NCBI GenBank assembly: GCA_009784025.1
Contig: WQVK01000028.1
Location: 1 to 32,406 of the forward strand
DNA length: 32,406 bases
From: Defluviitaleaceae bacterium
GTDB taxonomy: Bacteria > Bacillota > Clostridia > Lachnospirales > WQUN01
Reading direction: 5' to 3'
The notes beneath the pieces are model-generated. The model saw only the letters and a program-made list of their open reading frames with translations. It had not been told where the DNA came from and did no database searches. The position numbers and the translations under genes were made by a program. Below are positions 1-6,695 of this stretch, piece after piece. Every line of letters begins with the position of its first letter. Within the stretch, counting starts at the first letter, position 1.

Positions 1-1
1 A

Positions 2-1051
2 GGTGGAAGACTGATACGAAGCCACCATCATGGATGGTACTTGCATAATGTACGTGGCGATGTGGTGCATAGGGCGGATGACGCTGGAAATCTACGGCAT
101 AATTACCGTTTTAGTGCGTTTGGCATAGAACGTAATCCAGATGCGAATAACACCAACCCCTTTAGATTTGCTGGTGAACTTTGGGATTGGGCTATTGGAG
201 AGTATTATCTCCGCGCAAGAACATTCTCGCCCAGACTTGGACGTTTCACCCAGCATGACCCGCACTGGACGACCGCAAATATGATTTTTGGCGATAGCCC
301 GACCTTGCGCAATGATAGATACATGCCGAGTGTCCACGCCATCATGCAAAGTAGCAACCTATATCTATACGCCATTCACAACCCGATATTCTGGAATGAC
401 CCCAGCGGATACTCTATAGTTGCTGCAATAACGGCAGCAGCAGCGGCAGCTTTCGGATGGTTTATGAAAAAGGATAGCGGTTCAGGCAGTACGGGCAGTC
501 CCAGTGGCACTTCTGCGCCAAGAGCTACAGGCCAGAGTGCTGCGTCTACGCAAGCAACCGCCAATGCTTCTGCGACAGGTACAACTGCAGCAAGTGCGAA
601 AGCTCCAACCTTCGTTGATACTGCCCGGGCGGTGGCGGCGCATAATGCGACTATTAAGAAACCTTCTGCGGGAACGACAACACAGCCTTTGACTGCACAC
701 ACTGTAGCTCCAGCCAATCCATGGGGGTCGACAAATAATCTTATCAATTCTGCATCTGCACAAGGGCAGGGCGGAGTGACGCCTATTGGCAGAGCGTTTC
801 AAAAACACTCTGGTCGGCAGGTAACATCATTTCAAGGACAAGTCTCTGGAAATGCTGCAAGTAATACACAGCAAGGCATGGCGCATCTGAATCACATTTT
901 AAATAATCCCAGCTCTACATTTGTTGTAAGCAATCATAGCGTATATGGTCAAGTGTTGAAAGTGCGCTTGCTATGTGGTAAAGGTGCAATGTGGTCAGCA
1001 GATGGAACTCGATTCATTCAGCTTTTGGAACAATATACAAGAACGCCATGA
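2..1051 (+). CDS. Rhs polymorphic toxin, C-terminal part (5' end lies outside the window)
   Basis: The frame is open from base 2 to the stop at 1049-1051, so the true start is upstream of the window and only 349 residues are visible. The first ~120 residues are an Rhs-associated core: they contain YRFSAFG, FRFAGELWDW, YYLRART and SPRLGRF, and end at the conserved core boundary FWNDPSG. After that come an Ala-rich hydrophobic stretch, a long Ala/Ser/Thr/Gly linker, and a ~95-residue tip. The tip has the pattern GRAFQKHSGR, a GNAASN segment, HLNHIL and WSADGTRFIQLLEQ. This resembles short C-terminal RNase toxins of the barnase/EndoU/colicin-like class, but that is a pattern judgement only. Rhs proteins form a shell around a cleaved C-terminal toxin delivered to neighbouring cells. 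An immunity candidate starts 16 bases downstream. Confidence 0.85.
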   Translation, partial: GGRLIRSHHHGWYLHNVRGDVVHRADDAGNLRHNYRFSAFGIERNPDANNTNPFRFAGELWDWAIGEYYLRARTFSPRLGRFTQHDPHWTTANMIFGDSPTLRNDRYMPSVHAIMQSSNLYLYAIHNPIFWNDPSGYSIVAAITAAAAAAFGWFMKKDSGSGSTGSPSGTSAPRATGQSAASTQATANASATGTTAASAKAPTFVDTARAVAAHNATIKKPSAGTTTQPLTAHTVAPANPWGSTNNLINSASAQGQGGVTPIGRAFQKHSGRQVTSFQGQVSGNAASNTQQGMAHLNHILNNPSSTFVVSNHSVYGQVLKVRLLCGKGAMWSADGTRFIQLLEQYTRTP

Positions 1052-1067
1052 TAGGAGAGTCTTCATT

Positions 1068-1520
1068 ATGAAACAATGGACAGCCACTTGGGGAAATGAC
1101 CCCGATGACGACTATAATCTTGTTCTTGAAATTATATGTAATGACAAAGAAGTAGCTGTTATAAAACAATGTGTACAAGGGCTAATTTTAAAGTGGTACA
1201 TCAGCCCAAAAGGTCTAGCAATTCCAGCTAATTGGCTAGTAAGGCTGCTGCTAGACAGCAAGAAGGAGATAGTAGACCCTACAACTGTTACCAAAGAGAT
1301 TGTTATAGAAAAATGGACAATCGTTTGGCCTACAGATCAAGATCCTGACCGCAACCGCATTCTAAAAATACTCTGTGTAGATGAAGAGGTAGCCATCGTA
1401 AAGCAAAACCAACAGGAGGTAATATTAGAGTGGATCGCCAACCCAAAAGGGTTGATAATTCAAGCTGACTGGCTTTTAGAATTATTGTTGGCAGTTAATG
1501 AAAAAATGGCCTCCACATAA
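1068..1520 (+). CDS. Candidate immunity protein with two tandem ~62-residue repeats
   Basis: This 150-residue acidic protein is not a family I recognise. It starts at ATG 1068, with AGGAG about 10 bases upstream; longer in-frame starts would run into the rhs toxin gene. It directly follows the Rhs toxin tip, the usual place for the matching immunity protein. Residues 2-63 and 81-142 align without gaps and share about half their residues. Matching landmarks are WTATW/WTIVW, EIIC/KILC, KEVAVIKQ/EEVAIVKQ, SPKGL/NPKGL and ANWLVRLLL/ADWLLELLL. So the protein is an internal duplication, with each half possibly one copy of a small beta-rich binding module. The toxin-binding role is inferred from position only. 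Confidence 0.7.
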   Translation: MKQWTATWGNDPDDDYNLVLEIICNDKEVAVIKQCVQGLILKWYISPKGLAIPANWLVRLLLDSKKEIVDPTTVTKEIVIEKWTIVWPTDQDPDRNRILKILCVDEEVAIVKQNQQEVILEWIANPKGLIIQADWLLELLLAVNEKMAST

Positions 1521-1544
1521 TAAATCCTGTCCACTTCAAACGGC

Positions 1545-1728
1545 GTAAGAACTTACTATGTGTGGAACGCTCGGATATAATGCTAGAACGCAATGCTGCA
1601 GGGTCTGTAATAAACCACTTTGACCGCAGCGTGGGTGGGCGGTTGATACGCAGCATACACCATGGCTGGTGCTTGCATAATGTACGGGGGACGAGGTTCA
1701 TTGGGCTTGTGGTTGGACTGGGGAAATT
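1545..1728 (+). pseudogene. Frameshifted remnant of the Rhs core, 5' part of an orphan toxin cassette
   Basis: Translation in shifting frames gives normal Rhs core text: TYYVWN, then SDIMLERNAAGSVINHF, GGRLIRSIHHGW and LHNVRG, then HSYRFSAFG. Two single-base losses explain the frame changes, one near 1569 (after TGGAAC) and one near 1687 (in the G run of TACGGGGG). Compared with the first copy (bases 2-120), the second lesion is a one-base deletion. The remnant joins the open frame that starts at 1729. Such displaced 3' ends of rhs genes are known as orphan tips: they keep only the part of the core needed for recombination with the full-length gene. Confidence 0.75.
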
Positions 1729-2559
1729 TTGCACTCTTACAGATTTTCGGCATTTGGAGTAGAACGTAATCCAGATGCGAATAACACCAACCCCTTTAGA
1801 TTTGCTGGTGAACTTTGGGATTGGGCGTTGGGCGAATATTATCTTAGGGCCAGAACCTATTCGCCAAGGCTTGGGCGCTTCTCACAGCCTGACCCTCACT
1901 GGACGACCGCAAACATGATTTTTGGCGATAGCCCGACCATGCGAAATGACCGCTATATGCCTAGTGTCCATGCTATAATGCAAAGTAGCAACCTATTCCT
2001 CTTCACCATGCATAACCCAGTATTTTGGAGCGATCCTAGCGGATTAGCAGCAACAGCAACTGGGGGGACGCTAGGTTATTGGGCATGGAAAGCATGGAAG
2101 GCGTGGCAGGCATCAAGAGCCGCAGTTGCTACAGTGGCATATTATGCAGTCCCCCTTGTTGCGGGAGGCATCCTGTTACACGAGCTACATTCACAAACAG
2201 ACATAGCGAGGTTAGGAAGCTACGCAGTTCGGCAAAATATTGGAACAATCGCTGGCGGTTTCGGGAATCTCCAATGTGTTGCTGCTGCCGATGCAATGCA
2301 AGCACATTTAACCAAACATGGACGGAGAGGTGAAGTTCTTGTTTTGCACTTCCATGATACTAGAAACGGCCTTGTTGCCAGCACTGCATATATGGATGGA
2401 AGAGTGGCAATTAGCGAGACTGCAATGCATATGGGTGTTAAGTATAATAATTTAGTACATTGTACAGTGCATCCACAGGGGATAATTGAGTCTGCATGGA
2501 TTAAAAGTTTTATTACTGCTGGCGGAGGTTCACCGACAGTTGTTAGAATACCGTTTTAA
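1729..2559 (+). CDS. Orphan Rhs C-terminal cassette with papain-fold toxin domain
   Basis: The open frame begins at TTG 1729 inside the Rhs core and has no ribosome binding site, so it may be silent unless recombined behind a full rhs gene. Residues 1-105 repeat the Rhs core of the upstream gene (YRFSAFG to FWSDPSG), and about 66 bases near 1762-1827 are identical to bases 127-192. Residues 106-160 include a hydrophobic segment. The tip (about 165-276) has a Cys in NLQC (Cys183), a His in AMHMGV (His234) and NLVHCTVHPQGI, the spacing of papain-fold type 2 polymorphic toxins. The predicted role is a cysteine peptidase or related thiol enzyme acting inside target cells. The Asn/Asp that usually follows the His is not obvious. 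Confidence 0.72.
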   Translation: MHSYRFSAFGVERNPDANNTNPFRFAGELWDWALGEYYLRARTYSPRLGRFSQPDPHWTTANMIFGDSPTMRNDRYMPSVHAIMQSSNLFLFTMHNPVFWSDPSGLAATATGGTLGYWAWKAWKAWQASRAAVATVAYYAVPLVAGGILLHELHSQTDIARLGSYAVRQNIGTIAGGFGNLQCVAAADAMQAHLTKHGRRGEVLVLHFHDTRNGLVASTAYMDGRVAISETAMHMGVKYNNLVHCTVHPQGIIESAWIKSFITAGGGSPTVVRIPF

Positions 2560-2569
2560 TAAGGAGAGA

Positions 2570-2917
2570 GTGAAAACAGTGGAAGATATTTTTAAACTTT
2601 TAAATAGAATAAGAGAATCACCAGTTTTCTATTTTGGCGGGAGAGAATCGTTGCCACTGCTCCGTGCATACATTTGTGGATATGCTGAAAAACAATGGGA
2701 ACTTGATAATGACTCTACCTTAACGTTTGCGTTGTATGGTTTTCAGCAATTTGTTCAAAAAAAGTATGGTTTTGGAGAATTAACTCCTCATTGTTGGAGC
2801 AAGATAATTGATTTTCACAGTTCATCTGACCGCGAAGCATTTGAAACCTTCTATAAACTGTTAGATGAATTTTTGGAGAACAGGTGTGATAATGAGGAAA
2901 AAAGCCTTGATGGCTAG
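2570..2917 (+). CDS. Candidate immunity protein for the papain-fold Rhs tip
   Basis: This 115-residue protein starts 11 bases after the toxin stop. I chose GTG 2570, which gives MKTVEDIFKLL; GTG 2579 is the alternative, because AAGGAG at 2561-2566 lies close to the first start and far from the second. The sequence contains FYFGGRESLPLLRAYICGY, FQQFVQKKYGF, SWSK-like HCWSKIIDF and a C-terminal FETFYKLLDEFLE. I recall proteins with this pattern of helical segments, rich in aromatic and acidic residues, next to polymorphic toxins, but I cannot name the family with certainty. The immunity role rests mainly on position directly after a toxin tip. Confidence 0.65.
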   Translation: MKTVEDIFKLLNRIRESPVFYFGGRESLPLLRAYICGYAEKQWELDNDSTLTFALYGFQQFVQKKYGFGELTPHCWSKIIDFHSSSDREAFETFYKLLDEFLENRCDNEEKSLDG

Positions 2918-2942
2918 TCACTTCAAAAACCCAAAATTTAAC

Positions 2943-2990
2943 AAAAGCCCCGTCAAATGTGATTATTCAAACACACTTTGTCGGGGTTTT
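2943..2990 (+). terminator. Imperfect hairpin after the rhs immunity gene
   Basis: AAAAGCCCCG at 2943 pairs with CGGGGTTTT ending at 2990, with a further near-match of TCAAATGTG and CACACTTTG inside. It lies 25 bases after the immunity stop and ends in T residues, as expected of an intrinsic terminator. Confidence 0.6.
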
Positions 2991-3017
2991 ATTCCAATTC
3001 CAGAACCTTACCCAAAT

Positions 3018-3054
3018 AAAAACAGCCGATTCCACAACAGAATCGGCTGTTTTT
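3018..3054. terminator. Bidirectional intrinsic terminator between convergent genes
   Basis: A perfect 15 bp stem, AAAAACAGCCGATTC with GAATCGGCTGTTTTT, and a 7-base loop. A run on one side and T run on the other allow termination of the rhs locus (plus) and of the toxin-antitoxin operon (minus), whose last codons overlap the right arm. Confidence 0.85.
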
Positions 3055-3412
3055 ACGCTTTAGCGGCAGGTAAGTCCCCAATATACAATGTTTTCCCCAA
3101 AGGGGCTAACACCTTCAATATAGTGTCAAGTTGGGGTTTTGTGCTTCCTTTTTCCATACGGGCGATTATTGGCTGTTTTACGCCGCTTAATTCCTCCAAT
3201 TTTTTCTGGGTGATGCCGCGCTCATTTCTTGCACGAACAAGCTCTAACATTAGCTCCACTCGCAAATCGCTGACAGCTATTTCCTCCGGGGTAAAAAGTT
3301 CCTGCCTTAGCTCATCCCATGTTTCGCCCAGGGCTTCGTCTCCCCGCTCATGTATATCCACTAGGTTTACACTTGCTTGCTCTATGGCCTTGGCGTATTG
3401 GCTATTCATCAT
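3053..3412 (-). CDS. higA: HigA-type antitoxin with XRE helix-turn-helix
   Basis: A 119-residue protein with an N-terminal acidic part (GETWDELRQELFTPEEIA) and a C-terminal helix-turn-helix at about residues 55-108, with ITQKKLEELSGVKQPIIARM as the core. It should neutralise the toxin encoded just upstream and repress the operon. Its start overlaps the end of the toxin gene by 11 bases (ATGATGAATAG), indicating translational coupling. A second ATG follows immediately and could be the real start. The toxin-first order is typical of higBA-type pairs. Confidence 0.85.
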   Translation of the reverse strand: MMNSQYAKAIEQASVNLVDIHERGDEALGETWDELRQELFTPEEIAVSDLRVELMLELVRARNERGITQKKLEELSGVKQPIIARMEKGSTKPQLDTILKVLAPLGKTLYIGDLPAAKA

Positions 3413-3764
3413 CCAAACCCCTTTCTTTAATATCCATCAAATTGCGCTTTGCTTGCTGGATTTCCTGCGGCGGTGTCTTTCGCGTAGCCTTCATGAAATG
3501 ATGAAGCATTATAAGCTGCGTTCCATCCCATGCGGCAAATAATATTCTATCTCGTAGCGGTCTAAGTTCCCATATATCGCCGTCCAAACGCTTGATGAAG
3601 GGTTCACCAATGCTTATGCCGCCCTCTTGTAATGCTTGCATGTAGTCATTTATCTTGGCAAGCTTTATGCGGCTGTCCTTGTCCGTTTTTCTCGCTAAGT
3701 CCTTGATATATTCAACTATTGGCCGTCGGCCTCGCTTGTCTTTATAAAAGCGTATCTTGTACAT
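3402..3764 (-). CDS. higB: HigB/RelE-superfamily toxin (Gp49-like)
   Basis: A 120-residue basic protein of the phage-derived Gp49-like branch of the RelE/HigB superfamily. Visible family features are the start YKIRFYKDKRGRRPIVEYI, the central IKRLDGDIWELRPLRDRILF and the end WDGTQLIMLHHFMKATRKTP. Such toxins cut mRNA on the ribosome. The Arg and His/Lys residues in these segments are the expected catalytic and RNA-binding positions. A GGAGG site precedes the ATG, and a good sigma-70-type promoter lies upstream. It forms an operon with the antitoxin gene that overlaps its 3' end. Confidence 0.85.
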   Translation of the reverse strand: MYKIRFYKDKRGRRPIVEYIKDLARKTDKDSRIKLAKINDYMQALQEGGISIGEPFIKRLDGDIWELRPLRDRILFAAWDGTQLIMLHHFMKATRKTPPQEIQQAKRNLMDIKERGLDDE

Positions 3765-3790
3765 AGGTTAGCCTTCCCTCCAATAAACAT

Positions 3791-3820
3791 ACTATACCTT
3801 AAAAGTTATTAACGTGTCAA
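3791..3820 (-). promoter_or_regulatory. Promoter of the toxin-antitoxin operon
   Basis: On the minus strand: TTGACA (3815-3820), 18-base spacer, TATAGT (3791-3796). The GGAGG ribosome site at 3777-3781 and the ATG at 3762-3764 follow directly. Confidence 0.7.
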
Positions 3821-4012
3821 TTTTCCTCCAACGAAAAGGCCGTCTCAAGCAACTTCATCCTCCGCTTCTCATTTATTTCACTATATTTTATAGTGCATTG
3901 TTTGGCTCGATGAAACTTATGCCTCCAGAACCACCCTCCACCAAATCCGGCCAAGAGACGCGTACTAAAGCCCCCTCCACATTCCCACGGAATCGGCTCT
4001 CCGCCAAGGAGC
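3821..4012. other. Non-coding gap between divergent toxin-antitoxin operon and argS
   Basis: No convincing gene. One small hairpin with arms CACTATA (3879-3885) and TATAGTG (3889-3895) is visible. A short open frame from 3814 runs across the toxin-antitoxin promoter and lacks a ribosome site. The minus strand of 3850-4025 reads as an open stretch without recognisable motifs and could be a gene fragment, but nothing supports a name. Confidence 0.5.
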
Positions 4013-4042
4013 TTGATATTTTCACCTGAATGGTAGTATTAT
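4013..4042 (+). promoter_or_regulatory. Probable argS promoter
   Basis: TTGATA (4013-4018), 18-base spacer, TATTAT (4037-4042), followed by AAGGAG at 4065-4070 and the argS ATG at 4079. No T-box signature was seen in the leader. Confidence 0.55.
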
Positions 4043-4078
4043 AGGAGAATGTCGTACCATACAGAAGGAGAGCATCTT

Positions 4079-5779
4079 ATGAACTACACAAAAGCCCTTG
4101 CAGAGGCATTAGCACCGCTTATTGAACTTACGGCAGAGGAGATTTTGCCATCTATAGAAGCGCCGCCTGATGCTAGGCTTGGGCATTTTGCGTATCCATG
4201 TTTCCGCCTGGCCAAAACTTTGAAAAAAGCCCCGCCAATGATTGCCGCCGAAGTTGCTGGCAAAATCATGGAAGCTAGGCCGGCTTGGCTTCGCGATGCT
4301 AAGGCCACTGGCCCGTATATAAATTTTTTCCTAGACCATGCCGCTTTTGCCGGGGATGTTTTGAAGGATGTTCTTAGCAGCCGGGAGAATTTTGGCGCTA
4401 AGGGCCAGGGCGCTGGCAAGAATGTTGTGATGGATTATTCTTCGCCAAATGTGGCCAAGCATTTCCATGTGGGGCATTTAGGCAGCACGGTTATCGGCAA
4501 GGCCATAGACAATATCTACAGCTTCTTGGGCTACAATGTAACCAGTATCAACCATTTGGGCGACTGGGGTACGCAATTTGGCAAGCTTATTGTGGCGTAC
4601 AAAAAATGGGGCAACCATGAAGAAATTGAGAAAACCGAGATAGAAGGCCTCACGAAAATTTATGTGCGCTTCCACGAAGAAGCAGACAAAGACCCAAGCC
4701 TAAACGACGAAGCCCGGGCCTGGGTGGTAAAAATGCAAAACGGCGACGAAGAAGGCCTAAGACTGTGGAAATGGTTTGTAGACCTATCCCTGCGGGAATA
4801 CAACCGCCTTTACGAAAAAATGGGCATCAACTTCGACCTATTCCGGGGCGAAAGCTATTACAACAATATGTTAGACGGCGTAGCCGCCGAAATAGACCAA
4901 AAAGGCTTGCTAGAAGAAAGCGACGGTGCAAAAGTGGTGTTTTTAGAAGACCATGGTATGCCCCCCTGCCTTATCCTGCGCAGCGACGGCGGCACTTTGT
5001 ACCCCACCAGGGATATTGCCGCCGCCATAAACCGCCACCAAGAATTTAAATTTGACCTATGCTTGTACGTAACCGGCCAAGAGCAAAAGCTCCACTTTGC
5101 CCAGTGGATGAAGGTAGTAGAGCTAATGGGCTACCCATGGGCCGGCGGGCTTGTGCACATTCCCTACGGCATGTACCGTTTCGAAGACGGCGCCATGTCT
5201 ACCCGCCGCGGCCAGGTAATAAAAATGGAAGACCTAATAAACGAGGCCGTTGCCAAAACCCGCAACATAATAGAAGAAAGAAACCCCAGCCTGCCAAACA
5301 AGGAAGAAGTGGCCTGGCAAGTGGGTTACGGCGCGCTGGTGTTTAACAAACTATACAACAGCCGCATAAAAGACACAGTGTTTAGCTGGGAGCATATGCT
5401 CAACTTCGAGGGCGAAACAGGCCCATATGTACAATACACCCACGCCCGCGCCTGCAGCGTACTAGAAAAAGGCGGCTGGGGCGGCAACGTAGATTTTGAC
5501 CCCAGCCTAGTGGCCGAAGACGAAGCCTTCGACGTGCTGCGCCTAATCTACGATTTCCCGGGAAAAGTAGAAGAATCTGCCGCAAAATACGAGCCATTTA
5601 TAATAGCCCGCCAGCTAGTGGCCATAGCCCAAGCATTTAACGTATATTACAGCAAAAACATGATACTGGTAGACGATGCAAAAACCCGCCAGGCAAGGCT
5701 GGCATTAACCTGTGCCGTGCGGCAGATATTAAAGAACGGATTGCAATTGCTGGGCATTGCCGCGCCAGTGGCTATGTAA
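4079..5779 (+). CDS. argS: Arginyl-tRNA synthetase
   Basis: A class I synthetase that joins arginine to tRNA-Arg using ATP in the cytoplasm. At 566 residues it has the usual length. The N-terminal Arg-tRNA recognition domain (about 1-105) is followed by SSPNVAKHFHVGHLGS, whose HVGH (130-133) is the ATP-binding signature, then NHLGDWGTQFGKL. The second signature is degenerate in this family and appears as MSTRRG at 373-378. The C-terminal anticodon-binding helical domain carries YVQYTHARACSVL. I placed the start at ATG 4079 because AAGGAG lies 8 bases upstream; an in-frame ATG at 4049 is less well placed. The last residues are IAAPVAM, close to the usual conserved C-terminus (GV..PE.M). Confidence 0.97.
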   Translation: MNYTKALAEALAPLIELTAEEILPSIEAPPDARLGHFAYPCFRLAKTLKKAPPMIAAEVAGKIMEARPAWLRDAKATGPYINFFLDHAAFAGDVLKDVLSSRENFGAKGQGAGKNVVMDYSSPNVAKHFHVGHLGSTVIGKAIDNIYSFLGYNVTSINHLGDWGTQFGKLIVAYKKWGNHEEIEKTEIEGLTKIYVRFHEEADKDPSLNDEARAWVVKMQNGDEEGLRLWKWFVDLSLREYNRLYEKMGINFDLFRGESYYNNMLDGVAAEIDQKGLLEESDGAKVVFLEDHGMPPCLILRSDGGTLYPTRDIAAAINRHQEFKFDLCLYVTGQEQKLHFAQWMKVVELMGYPWAGGLVHIPYGMYRFEDGAMSTRRGQVIKMEDLINEAVAKTRNIIEERNPSLPNKEEVAWQVGYGALVFNKLYNSRIKDTVFSWEHMLNFEGETGPYVQYTHARACSVLEKGGWGGNVDFDPSLVAEDEAFDVLRLIYDFPGKVEESAAKYEPFIIARQLVAIAQAFNVYYSKNMILVDDAKTRQARLALTCAVRQILKNGLQLLGIAAPVAM

Positions 5780-5848
5780 TTTCCGTAATATTTTCCGCAT
5801 AATAAACTTTTGTTCCGGCGATGCGTATATCGGTTTAGAAAGATGAAC

Positions 5849-5964
5849 TAGTGCTAAATTCAAATTAAAACAACGACTTGGGGCAGCACCATAAAACGTC
5901 AACACGAGGCGTTTTATGGATAACTGGCCGCGAACGATGAGGCGATTTTGCTTGAGCTTAGTAC
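5849..5964 (+). repeat. Dispersed ~115 bp palindromic element, copy A
   Basis: Starts with GTGCTAAATTCAAATTAA and ends with TTGAGCTTAGTAC, which form partial terminal inverted repeats. Inside are AAACAACGACTTGG, a hairpin from TAAAACG to GGCGTTTTA, and CGAACGATGAGGCGATTTT. The same order of motifs recurs near 25.9 kb and, inverted, near 29.7 kb. Confidence 0.75.
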
Positions 5965-5985
5965 AAAAAACAAGGAGCTGATGAT

Positions 5986-6591
5986 ATGCAATGCCTATAT
6001 CACCCAGACAGAACAGGCACTACCAGCTGCAACACATGCGGAACATGGCTATGCGACGAATGTGCGGCCGTAGTTGGCGGGCGGGTGCTTTGCCCTGCTT
6101 GCAACACCGTATCTGCCCCGCCACACCCAGCCTACAGCGGCAGGGGAAGGTTTATAGGGGGCGGTAAGATGATTTTGCTTTCATTCTTCTTCCCAAGCGG
6201 AGTAAACTATATGTACATGGGGCTTATAAAGCGCGGTGTAACCGCCCTGGCCGGGTTCTTCCTGCTGCTTTATCTTGCAATAACCACACCTGGCGCACTT
6301 AGTACAATATTCGTCTTCGGCCTTATCACATGTTACCTCACCTGCATTTTCGACGGTTTTAACATACGCCGCCGCATAAACGCTGGCGAACATGTACTGG
6401 ACGACAATAGCGAAATAGTAAAAAACCTCCTGCGCAACAAACCTCTAATGACAGTAATAGCCGTAATTCTGGCTGTATCCATGCTGGGTTCTCTATTCAA
6501 CTTTGCAATAACCCTAATAACAAATATAGTACCCCTACTGATAATAATACTGGGCGTGTACTTGATTTTGAAGCATAGAAAGAAATCATAA
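5986..6591 (+). CDS. B-box-like zinc-binding membrane protein, function unknown
   Basis: A 201-residue protein with an N-terminal metal-binding module: C3, H6, C15, C18, C23, C26, C36 and C39, in the arrangement CxxH...CxxC...CxxC...CxxC of bacterial B-box-type zinc fingers. After a short linker there are about four hydrophobic segments at roughly residues 62-80, 84-115, 150-170 and 174-196, with the basic FNIRRRINAGE loop between the second and third. It ends in a basic KHRKKS tail. AAGGAG lies about 9 bases before the ATG. Bacterial B-box plus membrane proteins of this layout are common in Clostridia, but their job is not known. It has no clear operon partner. Confidence 0.75.
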   Translation: MQCLYHPDRTGTTSCNTCGTWLCDECAAVVGGRVLCPACNTVSAPPHPAYSGRGRFIGGGKMILLSFFFPSGVNYMYMGLIKRGVTALAGFFLLLYLAITTPGALSTIFVFGLITCYLTCIFDGFNIRRRINAGEHVLDDNSEIVKNLLRNKPLMTVIAVILAVSMLGSLFNFAITLITNIVPLLIIILGVYLILKHRKKS

Positions 6592-6594
6592 CAA

Positions 6595-6690
6595 GGCCGC
6601 CAGAGGCTTCGCCGCCCGCGCCTCCGCCCGCTTTTTCAAAGGGCGGGTTTAGGTGTAGGGCAAAGCTTCTGCGGTTATAAAGCCAAGGTG
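6595..6690. repeat. Two-hairpin intergenic module (copy 1), likely terminator
   Basis: Reads CCGCCAGAGGCTTCGCC, then a hairpin CCGCCC (6624-6629) with GGGCGG (6641-6646) around CTTTTTCAAA, then AGGTGTAGGGCAAAGC and CTGCGGTT. Both ends carry the GCGAAGC-like mini-hairpin motif. It fills the gap between the zinc-finger gene and clsA. Confidence 0.6.
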
Positions 6691-6695
6691 GTTTA

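Noticed and set aside
3814..4029. 71-residue open frame before argS
   Set aside because: It begins inside the toxin-antitoxin promoter, has no ribosome site and no recognisable motif, and runs across the likely argS promoter.
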